64,000 nucleotides of DNA from Lepraria neglecta (Eukaryota; Ascomycota; Lecanoromycetes; Lecanorales; Stereocaulaceae). Positions 1-12,141 of this stretch are shown piece by piece. Both the position numbers and the translations under genes were made by a program. The notes beneath the pieces were generated by a model, which did not search any database, had not been told where the DNA came from, and was given only the letters and a program-made list of their open reading frames with translations. The stretch covers positions 1,743,501 to 1,807,500 of the forward strand of contig CM065646.1 in the NCBI GenBank assembly GCA_033220425.1, written 5' to 3'. Numbering within the stretch: the stretch's first letter is position 1; the number at the start of each line of letters is the position of its first letter.

Positions 1-311
1 ATGCTACTCTGCTGACAAAGTGCTGCGACGCTCGGCTGCTTTCTCTCAACACAAGGAATGACCTCTCACTACATGAGCCGTTTCACCTTCCTATTTGGGA
101 ACATGCGACGTCATTGGTGCCGTTAGCAAAATGCCAATTCGAAAGGGCTCTGCTCACTGTTCACAGGCACAAATCGTTAGCAAACCCCCACAACGAACTG
201 GTTGACGACAACCCAAGGTACTAGCCATTGCCCCTACTACAGACAGCTACGAAGTCTCTGAATTTGCAAGCCGCTCTATTCCGTCTTCCTTCCCATCCCA
301 ACACCGCAACC

Positions 312-1682
312 ATGAGAGAGCTCAAAGATCCCCACGCTGACACCAACGGCATCAATGGCCACACTTCTAACGGTCATACCACCGTTTCTACCTCCACTTC
401 CTCCACTCCAAACGCCTGGTCCGTCCCCGGCACCGCAGCCTTCGACTTCCGCAGTACACACCCCCCGCCTCCCCCTCCGTCTACACGCTCACCATCGACA
501 CTCTATACCCTTCTCCTGCTCCTCAATTGACAGACCACAGGCGACACCGTGACCTCCCCTACATCCTCCATGCTCGCCGCCACCCAACACTGCACCCTGC
601 TAGACGACGTCTTCCAAGAAGACTCCACCACCCTCTCCCTCGAATCCTATATCGCAGTCCTAACGGGCAAAGAAGCCTCGCTTTTCGTGATATCAGGGAC
701 GATGGGGAACCAGTTGAGTGCAAGGACGCATCTTGGAGGACCGCCGCATAGCGTGGTTGCTGATGCGAGGAGTCATGTTTTGGGGTGGTGAGTCGGCCCA
801 TTAGGATTGCCTTCTTTAGACATCGGCTGATGATAGGACGAGAAAATTAGGGAGGCAGGCGGTATTGCTGCGATATCAGGGACGATGCCTGTAGCCATAA
901 GTCCAGCCAACGGCCAACACATCACACTCAACGATGTAAAGAAGCACGCTATCCTATCAGACGACCACCACTTCGCCCCTACGCGCCTGATATGCCTGGA
1001 AAATACCCTCGGCGGCACCGTGATACCTTTGAAAAATTGCCAGGAAATTGCACAATGGGCACGCGCTCAATCACCTCCAATAGCGATGCACCTAGACGGT
1101 GCCCGCCTCTGGGAAGCAGTCGCCGCGGGCGCTGGCTCTTTACACGACTACTGCGCCTGCTTCGACAGCGTGACTATGTGCTTCTCCAAAGGCCTCGGTG
1201 CACCTATTGGATCAATCATCTGCTCAAGAGCGCCATTCGTCAATAAAGCGAGACATCTGAGGAAAATGATGGGCGGGGGACTGAGACAAGCGGGCGTCAT
1301 TACTGCCGCTGCACGCGTTAGCGTCGAAGAAACCTTCCTTGGTGGCCAGCTCGTAGCCACGCATACCCGAGCACGAGAAGTAGCGAGCATGTGGGAAAGT
1401 AAAGGGGGGAGGTTGGCGCAGCCGACGGAGACGAATATGGTTTGGTTGGATCTTGAGGACGTTAATTGCTCGACGGAGAAGTTGGTTGTAGCGGGAGTTA
1501 AAGAGGGCCTTAAGTTGCTGGGAGGCAGAATTGTCGTTCATTATCAAGTGTGTGATGAGGCTGTGGAAAAGCTGGGGAGGGTAATGGATGCGATTCTGCC
1601 TACTCAAGGGAGGAAGGTAGGGGAGGTGAGCGATGGGGTGAAGGAGAAGGCGAGGGAGGTTGGGGAGGTGGAGATGGAGTGA
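312..1682 (+). CDS. GLY1: L-threonine aldolase (PLP-dependent), three exons
   Basis: Low-specificity L-threonine/allo-threonine aldolase, which cleaves threonine to glycine and acetaldehyde using pyridoxal phosphate. Exons are 312-453, 541-787 and 851-1682 (phases join exactly, 406 aa). The joins give the family motif FRSDTVTSPT at the first splice and W-EAGGIAA at the second. Later motifs are HLDGARLWE (Asp near residue 212) and FSKGLGAPIGS, whose Lys near residue 243 should be the Schiff-base lysine. The start at 312 is the first ATG in frame close to the conserved core; it leaves about 35 residues of Ser/Thr-rich leader. The C-terminal 30 residues are charged and probably lineage-specific. 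The gene is convergent with the downstream kinase. Family assignment is strong; cellular location is not evident. Confidence 0.93.
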
Positions 1683-2347
1683 CACTGGGCTGTAGTCCTT
1701 AGATGTGACTTTGGGGTGGGTTTACGAGCTTCATGTGGCAAGCTGTTAGGGATTTAGACCGCCATGATGACAATTAAGGAGGATCTAGCCCACAGGTTCG
1801 ATGAATATCCTCATGCCAGTAGTGTTTTCAAGAGGGAGGCGATGTGGGTGATTCCATAGTACTTAACTATTTGTGTGGATATCCCTTTAAAACGTCTCAA
1901 ATCGAAAGGGCTAGATCCCCAGAATTTCTGCCAATGGGGGTCTATGGGTTTTATTCGATTTCATTCTGATTTGGGCTAAATACAATTTCGCATGCATTTT
2001 TGCTAATCACATCTCCTCCTTCAAGTCCACTCTAATCTGGTTATTATCCCTCACTTCTCCAACTCTCCACCCCATCTGAATAAAAGACCGTATGAAGTCC
2101 GCATCCGCATAACAACATCCCGCCTGACCTCCAGCACTTGGAGTCTATTCACGATTCAATCCCAATTTCGAGGATCAAGACCGTAAGTAGTTGGAATTTC
2201 TGCTGTCAAGGCCATAAAGAATGGTTCATTTCAAGGCAATGACCGAGCCCGGATGAGCGAGCATGCTGGTGGATAGCCATGATGGGTCACGAGTGATACT
2301 GCCATCGACCAGACTGTCTGTCCAGACATGCGGTTCTCATCCTATAT
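1683..2347. other. Convergent intergenic region
   Basis: This 665-bp stretch separates the 3' ends of the threonine aldolase and kinase genes. I see no ORF with coding character, no RNA gene and no repeat. It presumably holds both 3' UTRs. Confidence 0.6.
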
Positions 2348-5300
2348 TTATTGACGCGAGGTAGTGTAGGTGTTGGCGTTGGCGTCGGCGACGGTATTGA
2401 ATTTGCTTCCTTCCCTATAGCCCTGGCTCTTGCTCCCCTCAGCCTCAGCCTCAGAAGCAGCACTGCTCCCCCTGCTCTTCCTCGCGACAAATTGGTTGTA
2501 TTTTTCTTTCTCCATCTCCACGACGAATTTCCCCCCGTCTTTGCGGACTTCTTTGCTAGCTCCCACAAAGAATTCGCAGCGGAAGCGTAGGAATTCTTTC
2601 TCCCTCTCGTCCTTCGCAATGACCCCCTCGGCCAACTCAAACACGGAGACGATATCGCCGGTCTCAAGTCTGCCATAAAGCCAGCAATCTCTCCCTCTCA
2701 TGAGACGGACATTGTTGACTTTGATATAGCGACTCGTACGCGTGGAGATGAGCGCCGTGAGATTGGGATTAGAGACGACGTTTTTACCGGCTGCGACGTC
2801 TTTTTCGATGCCGGGGTACCACATCTGGATATCGATTGCGTTTTTGGGAATGCGGTCTTCGAGGCCGTTGGCGTGCACGAAGGTGCTGTCTTTGGCGCGG
2901 CCGTAGGTGGTGGCTAGGGAGGAGATTTTGATTTTCGGGACTGTGGGGATGGAACCCTTTGTGGGGATTAGGTTGCCGAAGCGGATGGGGGGCTTCGCGA
3001 ATGCGGAGGAGTCAGCTGTTGTGATTTTTGGGCCAAGGCTTGTTCCAAAGGGTTGGGTGGCGGGGAGTGCGGGCGGGATGGTACCCTTTGGTGGCGAGTG
3101 ACGCTGAGAAGTCGGATTTGCTGCTTTGTTGGATGAGGCTGACTGAGGGCGAGACGATTCCTTGTTTGATGTCTTGTCGCCCTCGTTGGAGTCTTGAGCT
3201 GAGTCTTGGCTATTGAAGGCTGTTGGGAGTAGAGAGGCGTTGCTCATGGTTCGCTCGCGTGACTGTTGTCCGTGCTGATGATCTGAGTTGGTACCTTGCG
3301 ATTTGGGTCTTGAGTGTTGAGCGGAAGGCTCGCCTAACTGACGACGGGTATGAGTGGAGGATTGAGTAGGACCAATCTTTGATCGCTTTGAGGTCGATTC
3401 ATCTTCCTGTGAGAACACGTCTTCGTTAGGACGCTTAGACCCAGGGAGGGTGGGCGACATCTCGCGGCTCTTCGGTGTAGTTGGCTTACTGTCGACGGAT
3501 GGAGCAGAGGCTCCAGATTCCGGAGACGCCATGTTCAGTTGACCGACAAGAGCTTCTGCGCCAAGCAAGCTGGGTGCTCCACTATGTCGCGTTAGATTTG
3601 ATGGGAAGCGGGGGTATTGAGTTTGGGTAGCGCCTTGAGTGTTCTGGTGGAGGGCGGCAAATTGTGCGTCGGTATGTGGTCCCTCGGCGCTAGTGTAATC
3701 ACCGCCTTCAGGATCCGTGTACGACGCGCTAGCAGCTTCAGCAGCAGTTGCGGATGCCGGGTCATAAATGAAGTTGTACATTGCAGCAGTGGTTGATGGG
3801 TTGTAGCTTCCTGCTGTGGTCACTCCCAATGCGGCATGTGCGTTCTGGCCAAGTACTCCAGAGCTACGCAATGCAGATGATCCAATCTCACCAAATAGAC
3901 GATTGGGTGGTGGCGGATGTGTCATGCTTGGTGGAGGACGTGTCATATTAGGTAGAGGCTGGTTCAACATTTCTCCCCATAGACCATGGTTCTCATCCTC
4001 AACGCCTAGTTCTCGAAGGCGCTTGGGATCACGAGGATCCTCCATGTCATCGTAGAGGTCGAGTCCATCTCCTGGATCGTCGTTGTCGGCAAGGCTCAGT
4101 TGAGAGGCGTCCAGCTCGTCGTTATCCCCAGTCTCAATACCAGGAGCATCGTGGGCACCAAGCACCCAGGTGTGTTGTAACAAAGCCTCGATTCGGGCAC
4201 GTAACGAAGGCTCAGTGACGAGCATCCTCTTCAAAAAATCGACACCATTGTCCGACACACCGACCTGTCGTAACGACTCCCATTCTGCCGGGTTTCCCAT
4301 CACTGTGTTTAGCATGATGTCGCCACGGTCTCCAGGGGTTCCTGGCCATGGCGGTCGTCCGCAGATCAGATGGTAAAGGACTGCAGCTAAGCTCCACGTA
4401 TCAACTGAGTGCTTGTACGGGAGTGTCTCGGATGGTCTAATACGAGTCATCAGCAGAGATTCTGAAAAGGTGTGTAGCTCCAACTTACGGTCCGTCACTC
4501 GCTCGAGTCCGCTTAGTGACAGGCGGCAAGCCGGCTTTGACTCTCGAATAGTCCGGATAGACTTCAGGAGCACAGTATAGAAGCGTACCGCAGAACGTCG
4601 TGAGGAAGGTTTCGTCGCTGGTGACAATCTTTGACAAGCCAAAGTCGGACAGCTTGAACACATGAGGGTAGCCGCTTGCCATGAGGATGTTGTCAGGCTT
4701 AATATCTCGATGTGTAATTCCACGCTTGTGAAGATAATCGAGAGCTTGTAGAATTTGGCGAGCGACGTGAGTGCACATGTACTCGGGCATGGCGGTACCG
4801 GCACTGGTCCAATTCGTCAAGTCTCCGTAAGGGATTAGCTCCATTATGATGAAGAGATGAGTCTTGGTCTCATGATTCTCGATGTACTGGACAATATTGG
4901 GCTTCATGAATGTTAGCCGAATTCCTTGAGGAAGATAGTAGGTTACTTACGTGACGGAGGCTCTTCATCACGTTTAGTTCGTTGTGAAACTTGTGGCCTA
5001 GAATGCCATCCTTGATGAATTTCTTCTTCGAGATCTCTTTCACGGCATACAGCTCGCCATTCCGCTTTAAAGAAAGCTTGTACACCATAGCAAAAGCACC
5101 TTTGCCTAGATAACTGACGACGTTGTATTTTCCGCCACCGTTCCAATTGAGACCATGGTTGTTGCCCGAGGTGCCTGCAATTAGGATAGAACCATTGGGC
5201 GTTGTTTTATCTTGCTGAGCAGGCCATAGAGCAGTCGTCGTCGGGACCTGCTAGCTTGTTAACTCCTTGCATTTGGACAGCCGCTAAAAGGTACGATATT

Positions 5301-6977
5301 GTGACTTACTGCTGGCACAGTTATAGTCTGGCCGTTAGCAGCAGCGTGCCTCACGACTGCTTGTTGACGTTCAGCTTGTGCAATGCATGCAAGATATGTT
5401 CCGAGATTCTGCTTATATCTGTCTTCGTAATCGTCCCTCGGGGGGATCCTTACCACAAATCTGAGAGTCTCTTCATTCTTGCTGCTGATAGTGGGAAGCT
5501 CAATGATGAATCCATGATGGAGGGTATGCATCGGCTGACGAACGCCCACCGGGGCGTTGCTCTTAGCGCCACGAAGGACCGTTCCATCCACAATGGTGCC
5601 ATTAGTAGACGTGTCTTCTAGCATGAGGCTCCCGTTTGATTGGATGAAGATACGAAAGTGGCGGTTGCTGAACTTCTTGTTGTTGATATCACCCAGAAGT
5701 AAGTCGCATAGCCTATAGTTGCGGCCAAACGTAAATCCGAGGCAGAGGTTATGGACTCTGGACGAGAACCGTAAGGCAAGGTCTCGAGCAGGCCCTTCTC
5801 CACTGGGTTGGCCTACATCCTCCGAAATGTTTTCGTCTTCTTCGGGTATCTGGGCAGGCTCTTCTTCACTGGATTGGCCTACATCCTCCGAAAGGTTTTT
5901 GTCTTCTTGGGGTATATGGGACAGTGCCGGACTCTGAAGAATGTGCTGCGGAGCAGCTTTTGCAGTGAGTTGAACAGCTTCATGTGCTGGCGGCGAAGCT
6001 GGCACTAGAATGCATATGATGTCTGCTTCATCTTGATCCTTCAGCGAGCTCGTTTGACCACGACGACGAGGGTCGAGGAAAGGCTGCGTAGACGGCTGGG
6101 TGGGCTCTTCCTCCATTTCTTCTTCACCCTCCTTGGGTCGGTATGTTGATGCTTCAACGGGTAAGCGTCCGTTGCAGTTGACCCCGGGATAATGTAATGA
6201 CTGCAATGTGATTCACTTGGGTTAGCACATGAGGTCTCTCAGTAGCTCAGTGGTCGAAAGAGACAAGGGAGTAACTTTTACGAGCTGAAAGAGCCAAGAG
6301 TACGATACAAGAGGTACACAATGCTTTGCTTCATAGACTCAAGCTCCACGCGGAGTATCATAATCAAATGAGAAAGTCGTGTAGACTTACATAACGAGGC
6401 TTGGACTTCTTTGTGAGCTGAGTTCCACCAGGGACAATTTCAGTGTCAGTAGTGTGAAAACTGGTAGACTCGTCTGCGGGCTCTGCGTCCGGAAGATCAA
6501 GATCGTACTCGGAATGATCTTCCTGTCTATCAGGGATCTCTGTACGACGGGGTGACCAATCTAGTTGGCTATCGGGGATCTCAGCGGGGAGGTTTAGGCT
6601 TCTGCTCGGGGGCTCTTCATAGAGGTCAGCGTCATTGTCTTCGATAGCATCAGAGTCGGAGCGCCGGCCCAGTCTGCATCAAAATCGGGATTCATATTTG
6701 TGGAGTGTTTGTGCTGGCTGTGTGGGTGCGGAATAGGGTTGTCTAAGTGAGGTGGCAGCCTGCAGGACGAGGTGCTGCTGTGCTGCTTCTGCGAGCTGCA
6801 GAAGTGCAACGACGGGATAAACGCTCGAGGCAAAATAGCGGATGGCCAAGCCAGCCACGGTAGAAGCACAGAAGCAAGAATGTGTAGATGTGGATGAGGG
6901 TGGAAGGGATGGAGGAGGGTGGGTAAGCGAAAGAAAGTGGGTTGTGCGGCCTACATAGCAACATCCTCGTCTCTCAT
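2348..6977 (-). CDS. RAD53: FHA-kinase-FHA checkpoint kinase (RAD53/Cds1/ChkB type)
   Basis: DNA-damage and replication checkpoint Ser/Thr kinase. Exons, high to low: (6955-6977), 6391-6673, 5310-6200, 4951-5250, 4489-4901, 2348-4436; the model is about 1332 aa with consistent phases. An acidic leader precedes an N-terminal FHA domain (FGRNYRLCD, NRHFRIF, DTSTNGT). The kinase follows: Gly loop LGKGAFAMVYK, AVKEISKKK lysine, HRDIKPDN catalytic loop, DFG in LSDFGLSK, CAPE. A C-terminal FHA-like domain (TYGRAKDSTF) comes after a long Ser/Gln-rich linker. Two FHA domains flanking a kinase distinguish RAD53 from DUN1 or CHK2. The 5' end is uncertain: the leader exon has no ATG in frame. I chose ATG 6977 plus a 281-nt intron ending at GCAG 6674; the ATG at 6695 is in another frame and stops at once. 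The core is certain, the first exon is not. Confidence 0.9.
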
Positions 6978-8647
6978 ATCGACCTAACCGCTTTTAGGCA
7001 GCCGCAGCATTGGTTTGTATTCACGTAATTGTATACAGCTTCCCCACACCGATTGACAACCATCCTCAGCGTTCCCAAACTCTCTGTACACTGGGCTCTT
7101 TCTCTAATTCCTTGCTCTTCTTAAACTGCCTGTATTGCCCCTTGACCGCCTGATCGCGCCGTATGGCCACAGAGTACCCAATCGTCACACGCCAGTTCGT
7201 AGGAACAGTTGGGACTCAGCCAGGAATGTGAAGGACCTCGAAGTATGGTGTTCTAGAACAGATGCTCGAGTACACTGGCGAGGCAGGGAGCTCGGCGCCC
7301 TCGGGCGAAAGATACTAATATGGCTGTCAGAATGGTGTTTCCTGCTTCAATACCAACACATAGAAGAGGCAATAGTAAAAGATGCCCACTAACTAAGAGC
7401 CAAGACCAGCTCAACACCAAGAATATTTCTGCAGATGTAACCAAAACAGCAACGACAATGCAGCTACCACAGACACCGCCGGCAGTCTTACGAGGCCCAT
7501 GAGGGGGGCAAAAGCACAAGTCAGGAAACGTTCTCTAGCAGCCAAAACACAATTTTACAATACAATGGCAACAACTTGAAGGGAGGGAGTACAAGGACTG
7601 AAGGGAGATGCAGTTGAAGCTTGCAGTTGAAGCTAATCAAGACCGGCTAACGCTTTCAGGTATGGCTGCCGGAATGGGCTCCGCATGGGATTTCCAGCCT
7701 AAACTCCTGAGGAGTAACATTCTCAGATCATTCTCAGTACTTTCAATAAGTAGGCATTGTGAAAGGCTGTGATTGTGAGGGAAGTGCACTTTCGTTTGGC
7801 TCTACAATGGAAATCTTTCCTTGTCTTTTCCTGAGCCACTAAAAGACATTTGCTTAGTCACGCAGTTTATTAACTAGACCAAGCGCAGCAGCTGTAACCC
7901 TACAGAGGTCTCGGTTGTGGAAGGCTAGCCTGGGCATGGTGTGTTGTCATTGAATAACCATGAGAGCTACTGACCTTGGCAAGGCTGCTGGAGTGTTCTA
8001 GAACGACCCTCAGCTTGATCGGGCTGAGTTCTGGGAGCTTCCCTACCTCCTGCCACTTGACACCTCGGGTGTTTTCGACCTTTCTACTCAGGAATACACA
8101 ACACCAGGCTTCTTTTTAGCTTAGCCATGGTGCAGAATTACGAGCTGCGCCTTGCTGAGCCACTGAATAAAACCATTGAATTCAACCGCCTCGCATACTC
8201 CCTTTCACCTCTTCATCATCTTCACATTATTTTGATATTATATTAAAGCCTAGGTTGAGGCAAACAGTAATTACCCATCATAACACCTTCGCTGTGCTGT
8301 TCCCCAGTCGAGAGCCGCCCACCATAGTTTTCGGACAACAGCCTGAGGTTGATATCACCTTAGATATGATAATGCACGGTAAAGAAGTGATGGCAGACCT
8401 GTCATTCCTCGTATACGGGCGTGTACATTTGGCGGATCGTTCCACGGTTCCTACTATTACCGTCGTCCCTCAAGCAGAAGGTGAGAGATCTGACCTAGTC
8501 CCGGCAGGGTTCGACTCTCTGACGAGGTCTAGGTCAGGACGATTCCGACCTATGAGATAGAGCTTCGCAGCACATTCAAAACACCCTTGGACCCAACGTC
8601 CTGCTTGGGCATGTACACAAGTTCACCGCCACGCAGCCCAATGACTA
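6978..8647. other. Long gene-poor region, no supported gene
   Basis: About 1.7 kb between the kinase 5' end and the CorA remnant. A minus-strand ORF at 7253-7519 encodes a hydrophobic stretch and a plus-strand ORF spans 8255-8560. Neither has a recognisable motif, and adjoining frames stop quickly. The kinase promoter must lie in the first few hundred bases. The remainder reads like decayed sequence. Confidence 0.4.
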
Positions 8648-9013
8648 ATGGTTCCCAAGGCAGATGAGGCTGGCAGACACGGCTTGGAGGGCACCAATGA
8701 TGCGCTTGCGACTGAAAGTACTAGCATTGCACACGGGGCTAGGCAAGACAGCTCTTCTATGAAGACTATCGCAGTCCTCATAATGATCTTCCTCCCAGGA
8801 ACATTCGTGTCCAGCCTCCTAGGCACCAACTTAGTCGCTTTGGATACCAACGGTAGCGGTAGGGCAAAATTTGCTGTGAGCGAGCTCTGGTGGATTTACT
8901 TTGTATCAGCGGTGCCGCTAAGACTACTCACATTGCTCGTGTGGTGGTTCTGGCTACAGTGGCGAGTCAAAGCTCGACATAGACGCTCGGCACCAAATAG
9001 TCAGGCGGTTTGA
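8648..9013 (+). pseudogene. CorA-like Mg2+ transporter C-terminal fragment
   Basis: The frame encodes the end of a fungal CorA-like inner-membrane cation transporter. A short helix end (ATESTSIAH) leads into SSMKTIAVLIMIFLPGTFVS, the first transmembrane helix, and a second helix rich in Trp and Leu (around LLTLLVWWFW) ends the frame. In fungal CorA-like proteins the motif SMKTIAVLTMxFLPGTF precedes the pore helix. About 120 aa remain, against several hundred in full-length family members. No convincing upstream exon is visible within 1 kb. I read it as a degenerate gene fragment; an unrecognised multi-exon gene is less likely. Confidence 0.6.
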
Positions 9014-9191
9014 ATGTGCAACTATGAAACTTGACGCATACGTTCGAGTTACACCACGATGTCTTGTGGCACTCGTTGCTCTTATGACCTCGAGACTCAT
9101 CCCGCTCATATAAGAGCCGGTTTAAATTCTCTACAATCCTCGCTCCATCTCCAATTCCTATCCTCAAAAGCCCACTCAAACTCACCTCTCG

Positions 9192-9533
9192 ATGGCATCA
9201 AACCAAAATGAGAAACCAAAAACGCGACCAAGTGAAGATTCAGTGTGGACAGTTTTCCACGACCAAGAAGGCAGGTACCCGAAGAACTGTTCAATCCCGC
9301 GCTTGATTTCCTCTCAGACCACTCTTCCTCCAGCTCCATGCTCATCCATCAGATACATCCTAACGCTTCATCTAGCCCGAGCCTGGCCTGCGTACCGTCT
9401 AAATGCCCACGGAGACCATGTGTGGAGAGGGAAGATTACTGGCATAGATAATTGGGCATGGGCTAAGGTGACGCTTATCGGAACTTCGGTTCCCAGTGAT
9501 ACCTTGGCCTGGGCAGATGAATGCATCTACTAG
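9192..9533 (+). CDS. Unrecognised small ORF, doubtful
   Basis: A 113-codon frame starting with MASNQNEKPKTRPSEDSVW. The first 30 codons have coding character (charged, polar). Beyond a GTACCC near position 9276 another frame (VPEELFNPALDFLSD) looks equally plausible, so an unspliced intron or a frameshift may be present. No family is recognised. It lies in the accessory stretch next to the CorA remnant, which raises the chance that it is a relic. Confidence 0.2.
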   Translation: MASNQNEKPKTRPSEDSVWTVFHDQEGRYPKNCSIPRLISSQTTLPPAPCSSIRYILTLHLARAWPAYRLNAHGDHVWRGKITGIDNWAWAKVTLIGTSVPSDTLAWADECIY

Positions 9534-11010
9534 CAAACCTTTCGCGTCCTTCCGGGCAACGAGCGGCCTCAAGTAGGAGTGGAGCTTGACTTTTGTGAGC
9601 CGAAGAGGGGACCTTGGGCGGGGCATTTTGTGACCATGACTGTTTTGTCATGTGGAGCACAGGTGATTTCTTGAGCAGGGGCATTTCTATACCTAGCTCT
9701 TGGCTACCCGGTTACTGCATGTTGTGCGCTCAATCCAGGCTGATTTAGCAAATGCTTTGGCTTTGAACTGCTGTGTTTCTGTTCGACCCAGACTTGATCC
9801 ATGCGTGTTTGGCGTTCTTGCAGCTGTGGACTCCCTTGTTCTCGTTTGTTCCGAACTCTATCCATGCCGGTCTGGCGATGTTCTCAACTTCGTTCTCAGG
9901 TATTTCTTCTATTTGACGCTCAGTCCTGGCCGGACGGGTCCAATTCGTGTCTTCAGGCTCTTCTGCTTCTGCTTGTCCAATACTCAAACCATTCGGATTT
10001 GACGATCTGCGTAGCTCCCGAGATGTCCCTGTTGACACAGCCTCTGCTACAAGCCAGCCATGTATTCCCTGTTGTTTGCTCTCGTGACGTGTCTTGTGGC
10101 GAGGAGACTGCTCCTGACCTGTCCTTTACGCATTATGCTCTGCTCATGCGATAATATATATGGCAAGAACACTGCTCCAGGACAGCTTAGCATCGTTCGC
10201 CTACTTTCACTGTCCGTGCGACCAGATCTCATCAACCACACGATCGTTAAGTGGGATTTCGAATGTCTCACTACCATTTCTGGCGTTCTTGTTTGCCGCG
10301 AAGCCAGCGCTTACCTAAATGCTCTCTGGGGGTAGCTACACAATGACTTCGCCTGGCTTGATCATGCTCTGCTCCAGCATGCCAATCGCTTCTGTGGGCT
10401 TGTATCTGGAGATAATTAACGCATGCTGAGTGGTAAGTGCCCTGGAGCAGGCTTAGATCGTGCCATATCGACAAAAATCGCACGCCTTGAGAGTTTTTCT
10501 TTGACCGCATCGAGCTCGGGAGATCTAGGATTGGGGCCAACAAAGCACGGCATTGAGTCATGGAGCATCTTTTTCTTTCTCTGACGGCGCAACTCTTCTA
10601 ACAATTTTGTACACCCCAAAGCTAGCGTCTAATGAAACGGAGCTTATAGTAGCTACCCCATGGCTTTTCTGGGGCTCACTATTGCCTCTTTCTACGCCAT
10701 AAGCCTTGGAGGAATGTCAACTGATCGCCTTGTGGGATGTGACATACGTCTGCAGACGGACGCTTGGCTTATACAGTATGAGGCGGTGATGGTCGCATGG
10801 ATTAACTTCTATAAAAACAGTCTGCGAACAACCCTTCCTCTCCATCTCAAATCTTTACATCTCAACAACCGCAAGTATGGTCTTCCCAAAACCAATCTTC
10901 GACCGTTCAAGCCAAACACCGAGGAATAACCAAAACGGTCAGCAATTCTGCGCTCCTTTCATTGGCATAAGCTTACCGTCGCAGCTTCGTCGCACACTCA
11001 ACCATCCACA
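9534..11010. other. Accessory sequence with degenerate repeat-like content
   Basis: No gene supported. ORFs at 9700-10335 on both strands overlap each other and have unlikely composition. A minus-strand frame at 10416-10619 (67 codons, starting MGCTKLLEELRRQRKK) is somewhat protein-like but has no recognised motif. Around 10015-10060 the sequence resembles 20575-20620 (shared CTCCCGAGA ... CTGCTAC), which suggests remains of a dispersed repeat. Confidence 0.35.
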
Positions 11011-11441
11011 ATGCCAACTTCCTGGCCCGGTAACGCGCAGAATCCGGCACTCATAACGCGACACAAGGTGCAAATACCTGAACAGGACTTCGACAATGAC
11101 CGCCTCGTCCTGCGCGACGTCGTCGACGGCAACTGCTGTACATACATTTCGGAGTCTTTCTTCCCTAATTCATAACATGTCTGAGTCCCGGAACATGTTG
11201 CGGGAGCGATGAATTAGGTTGTGCTCCCTAAACATGTCGTCTTATATCCGTAAAGAGTAATACTGATTCCGAAATCTCCTTAGACAATTCTGAGACGGGC
11301 GTGCTTTACCTCATTGCTACCAACTATGCCCTGGCATTGGGTGTGAGATTTTTGTACGAGCTGAAAGAAGGTGCGGATGGGGAGAGATCCGCTGTGAATC
11401 TTGAATATGATCAGGCTTACAACGATAGACTTCGGGCTTGA
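11011..11441 (+). CDS. Small two-exon hypothetical protein
   Basis: Each exon is short and easily missed. Exon 1 11011-11137 begins MPTSWPGNAQNPALITRHK. A GTACAT donor at 11138 and a CCTTAG acceptor ending at 11283 join it in phase (…VDGNC-YNSETGVLYLIA) to exon 2 11284-11441. The product is 94 aa, acidic, with no recognised domain and no signal peptide. Downstream of the stop another frame (11442-11528) still reads like protein (VELDGIMLDDAAARR). So the 3' end may contain a further intron or a frameshift, and the real protein may be longer. Support is codon character and phase agreement only. Confidence 0.4.
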
Positions 11442-12141
11442 TTATTTTGTGGAATTGGATGGCATAATGTTGGATGATGCGGCAGCGAGAAGGTTAGCTG
11501 GCGATTTGTGCGTATCTTGTACATCATAGACATAATTCATACGTCCTTTTTGGGGGAGATAACCTCCTAATCCGTCCAGTCACTGCCCCTGGTGCTTGTT
11601 TTTGAGCAAGAGCTCTGCACCCAGACATACATTCTGCGCACTGTTCTCCACTCCTAAGACCTACGTTCCTGCACGAATCTTGGGTTAGAGTTCCGTCTCG
11701 TGCCTTACTCTATGCTTGTGAACATTACTTCTCTGCACATTCCCAGCACCGACACCGCTTTTGTTCTCCATTCGCTCCTCCGGGACCTATCTTTTGGCTA
11801 ATTCTTATCTCTTCGCACGCCAATCATGACGGCTACGAAAATGAAGAGCCGTTGGAAAAGGGTTAAATGTGGACTAGCTTAAGAATTCATGAGGTGATGT
11901 TTGAACTTCAAAGATTATTCCAATGCAACCAACCGCATTCTATGAAAAATTCCAACCCATCTTACCCTCTACCCCACCCCATTGTCCCAACCCTACCCCA
12001 CAAAATCATTCCACTCCACTCAACCCATCCGACCATCCAGAATGATCATACGCCAAATTCACAAAAACTTTGCCGCATAACTTTCCATCTTTCCAATCAT
12101 CCTCAAGCTCGTACTCAACCCGTCTTCCTTTCCGATACACC
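11442..12141. other. Intergenic sequence, no gene seen
   Basis: About 700 bp. The start may hold the 3' end of the upstream small gene in another frame. A pyrimidine-rich stretch fills 11570-11800. A 101-codon ORF at 11867-12172 is Pro/His-rich, lies partly opposite the next gene, and I do not support it. Confidence 0.4.

Noticed and set aside
5202-5621. 139-codon plus-strand ORF within the kinase gene
   Set aside because: It lies over the FHA and kinase exons and an intron on the other strand, with no motif of its own.
9700-10335. Cluster of about 100-codon ORFs on both strands
   Set aside because: Mutually overlapping, Cys/Leu-rich composition, no recognisable domain; treated as decayed sequence.
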